Under the pieces are notes generated by a model, which saw only the letters and a program-made list of their open reading frames with translations, made no database searches and was not told the origin of the DNA. Below, piece by piece: positions 4,256 to 5,495 of a stretch of 5,495 bases of DNA. How positions within the stretch are numbered: position 1 is the first letter of the stretch; each line of letters starts with the position of its first letter. Source of the DNA: Candidatus Mediterraneibacter stercorigallinarum (lineage in GTDB: Bacteria > Bacillota > Clostridia > Lachnospirales > Lachnospiraceae); assembly GCA_019116185.1 (NCBI GenBank), contig DXCD01000093.1:1-5495 (forward strand), in the 5' to 3' direction. The position numbers were made by a program, and so were the translations under genes.

Positions 4256-4326
4256 GACCCCGACGGGAATCGAACCCGTGTTACCGCCGTGAAAGGGCGA
4301 TGTCTTAACCGCTTGACCACGGGGCC
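4255..4326 (-). tRNA. tRNA-Glu(UUC)
   Basis: A 72-nt tRNA: acceptor GGCCCCG/CGGGGTC (one G-U pair at 2-71), discriminator A, short D arm GTC/GAC, anticodon arm TCGCC-CTTTCAC-GGCGG giving UUC, T arm ACGGG-TTCGATT-CCCGT. It closely follows the Firmicute tRNA-Glu pattern. CCA is not encoded. It is the first gene of the operon, about 38 nt after the predicted transcription start. Confidence 0.97.
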
Positions 4327-4370
4327 ATACTAAAATGCAAACTGTAGATTTTCCCTCAGCAGCGACTTAT

Positions 4371-4399
4371 ATAATACCATACAGTGCCTGATTTTGCAA
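4371..4399 (-). promoter_or_regulatory. Promoter of the tRNA operon
   Basis: On the minus strand, -35 TTGCAA (4394-4399), a 17-bp spacer and -10 TATTAT (4371-4376) preceded by TG (extended -10). The start would be near 4364, 38 nt before tRNA-Glu. An inverted repeat TTTTGCA/TGCAAAA (4392-4398, 4409-4415) overlaps the -35. No other promoter-like element is needed to explain the five-gene array. Confidence 0.75.
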
Positions 4400-4436
4400 G
4401 ACATTTTCTGCAAAAGACTTTTTAATGATAAGTTTA

Positions 4437-4465
4437 TTGTTATTTCTTATTTCTTTCTTTATAAT
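4437..4465 (+). promoter_or_regulatory. Promoter of the Gly-rich membrane protein gene
   Basis: -35 TTGTTA (4437-4442), a 17-bp spacer and a perfect -10 TATAAT (4460-4465). The start near 4472 gives a leader of about 80 nt, which contains the palindrome ACATG-G-CATGT (4520-4530) just before the ribosome binding site. The promoter is divergent from that of the tRNA operon, with 37 bp between the two -35 boxes. Confidence 0.75.
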
Positions 4466-4551
4466 GAACTCATAATATGCACTGCACATTAACACGGAAT
4501 AAAGTGTAAACCATACATAACATGGCATGTCAGAGAAAGGAGAAACTCACT

Positions 4552-5484
4552 ATGGGCAGAGGCGGCGGTTCACATGGCGGTGGCGGGCATTCAGGAGGAC
4601 GGTCTTTCGGCGGGCGCTCGGGAGGCGGATTTGGCGGGGGAAGAGGTCCCGGCGGTTCCGGTTTCGGAGGCCCCGGATTTGGAGGTCCTCCTCCGGGAGG
4701 TCCGCATTTTGGCGGTCCTCGCAGAAGATGGGGCGGTCCGGTATTCCACGGAGGTTTTTGGGGATGGGGCGGTCCGGGAAGAAGAGGAGGTACAGGATGC
4801 TTTTCAGTCTTAGTCTTATTCATTCTCGTTGTCGGTCTGTTTCAGAGTTTACCCGACAGCGGATCATCGCAGAATTCTGAAATCGCTGTATCCCGCACCG
4901 AAAGAACAGCTGTTACCGGGACTTCTACATATGCGGACTGGTATCTTGACGAACTGGCATTTATCGATCATGACACGGATCTTACGGATGGACTGAAATA
5001 CTTCTATTCTCAGACAGGAATCCAGCCTTATGTTATGCTTCTGGAATATGATCCGTCTGTTTGGATTAACGGAGAATGGAATGAGAATGCTGCCGAAGAA
5101 TATCTGGCCCAGGTTTATAATGATACATTTTCAGATAACGGACATATGATCTTCGCCTATTTTGCATGTGAAAACGATTCAGAAGACATGGACGGGACAT
5201 TTTATCTGTATTACGGATCAGCCGCCTACTCCATTATGGATCACGAGGCCGAAACGATATTCTGGAGCTACTTTGATATGAATTACAACAATCTGGATCT
5301 CAGCATCGCAGAATTCATAGGGCAGACATTCCGCGAAACTGCAGATAATATTATGCACATCAGCACTGACGGAAATAATCCCCTTATAACAGCGGCAGTA
5401 GTTTTCGCCGTAATCTGTGTCATTGTAGTTATCATAGGAATTATTGTTGCAAAAAAGGCAAATACAAGAGAAGAACCTCTCTAA
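4552..5484 (+). CDS. Gly/Arg/aromatic-rich two-helix membrane protein, possible TPM-like domain
   Basis: A 310-residue protein I do not recognise with certainty. Residues 1-80 are low complexity: 41 glycines, with Arg, Phe, Trp, His and Pro, and three FGGP units (38-41, 43-46, 53-56). A hydrophobic helix follows (about 83-99), then an acidic, aromatic-rich domain (about 120-270), a second helix (about 279-300) and the tail KKANTREEPL. Arg before the first helix and Lys after the second predict cytoplasmic ends and an external middle domain. That domain (TGIQPYVMLLEY, GHMIFAYFA, YLYYGSAAYSIMD, FRETADNIM) has the alternating pattern of a TPM/YgcG-type domain, but the resemblance is weak. In YgcG proteins the Gly-rich part is C-terminal; here it is N-terminal. 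The ATG at 4552 is chosen because AAAGGAG (4536-4542) lies nine bases upstream; an in-frame ATG at 4522 has no such site. Monocistronic as far as visible. Confidence 0.85.
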   Translation: MGRGGGSHGGGGHSGGRSFGGRSGGGFGGGRGPGGSGFGGPGFGGPPPGGPHFGGPRRRWGGPVFHGGFWGWGGPGRRGGTGCFSVLVLFILVVGLFQSLPDSGSSQNSEIAVSRTERTAVTGTSTYADWYLDELAFIDHDTDLTDGLKYFYSQTGIQPYVMLLEYDPSVWINGEWNENAAEEYLAQVYNDTFSDNGHMIFAYFACENDSEDMDGTFYLYYGSAAYSIMDHEAETIFWSYFDMNYNNLDLSIAEFIGQTFRETADNIMHISTDGNNPLITAAVVFAVICVIVVIIGIIVAKKANTREEPL

Positions 5485-5495
5485 ACCAAAAGCAT

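Noticed and set aside
3890..4260. The repeated palindromes in the tRNA region as a CRISPR array.
   Set aside because: The units differ in sequence and spacing and there are no cas genes; they are inter-tRNA hairpins.
4530..4823. A proline-rich 97-codon open frame on the minus strand.
   Set aside because: It is the complement of glycine codons (GGN read as NCC) of the membrane protein gene, an expected artefact of that composition.

Overview
The window looks like chromosomal DNA of a low-to-mid GC Gram-positive bacterium of the Clostridia, most likely Lachnospiraceae. This rests on the fabH-acpP-fabK gene order, a FabT-type operator, strong AGGAGG-like ribosome binding sites, five tRNA genes without an encoded CCA, and the Firmicute character of all proteins. 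No mobile element, CRISPR array or rRNA is visible.

Layout. Positions 1-1567 (minus strand) hold the start of a type II fatty acid synthesis operon, transcribed fabH, acpP, fabK and running off the left edge. Its promoter (-35 at 1562-1567, -10 at 1540-1545) is overlapped by a perfect 9+9 bp palindrome of the FabT/MarR type, with a second degenerate copy 16 bp downstream. Positions 1615-3479 (minus) hold a compact three-gene operon: a HAD-family phosphatase followed by two short chromate-transporter (CHR) half-proteins that overlap by 4 bp. Positions 3636-4399 (minus) are a tRNA operon, Glu(UUC)-Thr(UGU)-CAU (Ile2 or Met)-Asp(GUC)-Leu(UAA), with a strong promoter and an intrinsic terminator. 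Positions 4437-5484 (plus) carry a divergently transcribed gene for a two-helix membrane protein with a glycine/arginine/aromatic-rich N-terminus and an extracytoplasmic domain that may be a divergent TPM domain.

The most unusual structure is in the tRNA operon. The Glu-Thr spacer holds an inverted copy of the tRNA-Thr D-stem/anticodon arm (24 nt, 23 identical, the one difference giving a G-U pair). The same transcript could therefore fold into a 24-bp helix that destroys tRNA-Thr. The spacers are also rich in hairpins that start at or within a few bases of the tRNA 3' ends, including one with a UUCG tetraloop and one compound Y-shaped palindrome.

Functionally, the left part makes the initiation machinery for fatty acid elongation (FabH condenses acyl-CoA with malonyl-ACP, AcpP carries the chain, FabK reduces it) under probable acyl-ACP-dependent repression. 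The HAD-CHR operon is a predicted anion transporter with a linked phosphatase, substrate unknown. The right-hand membrane protein is of unknown function.
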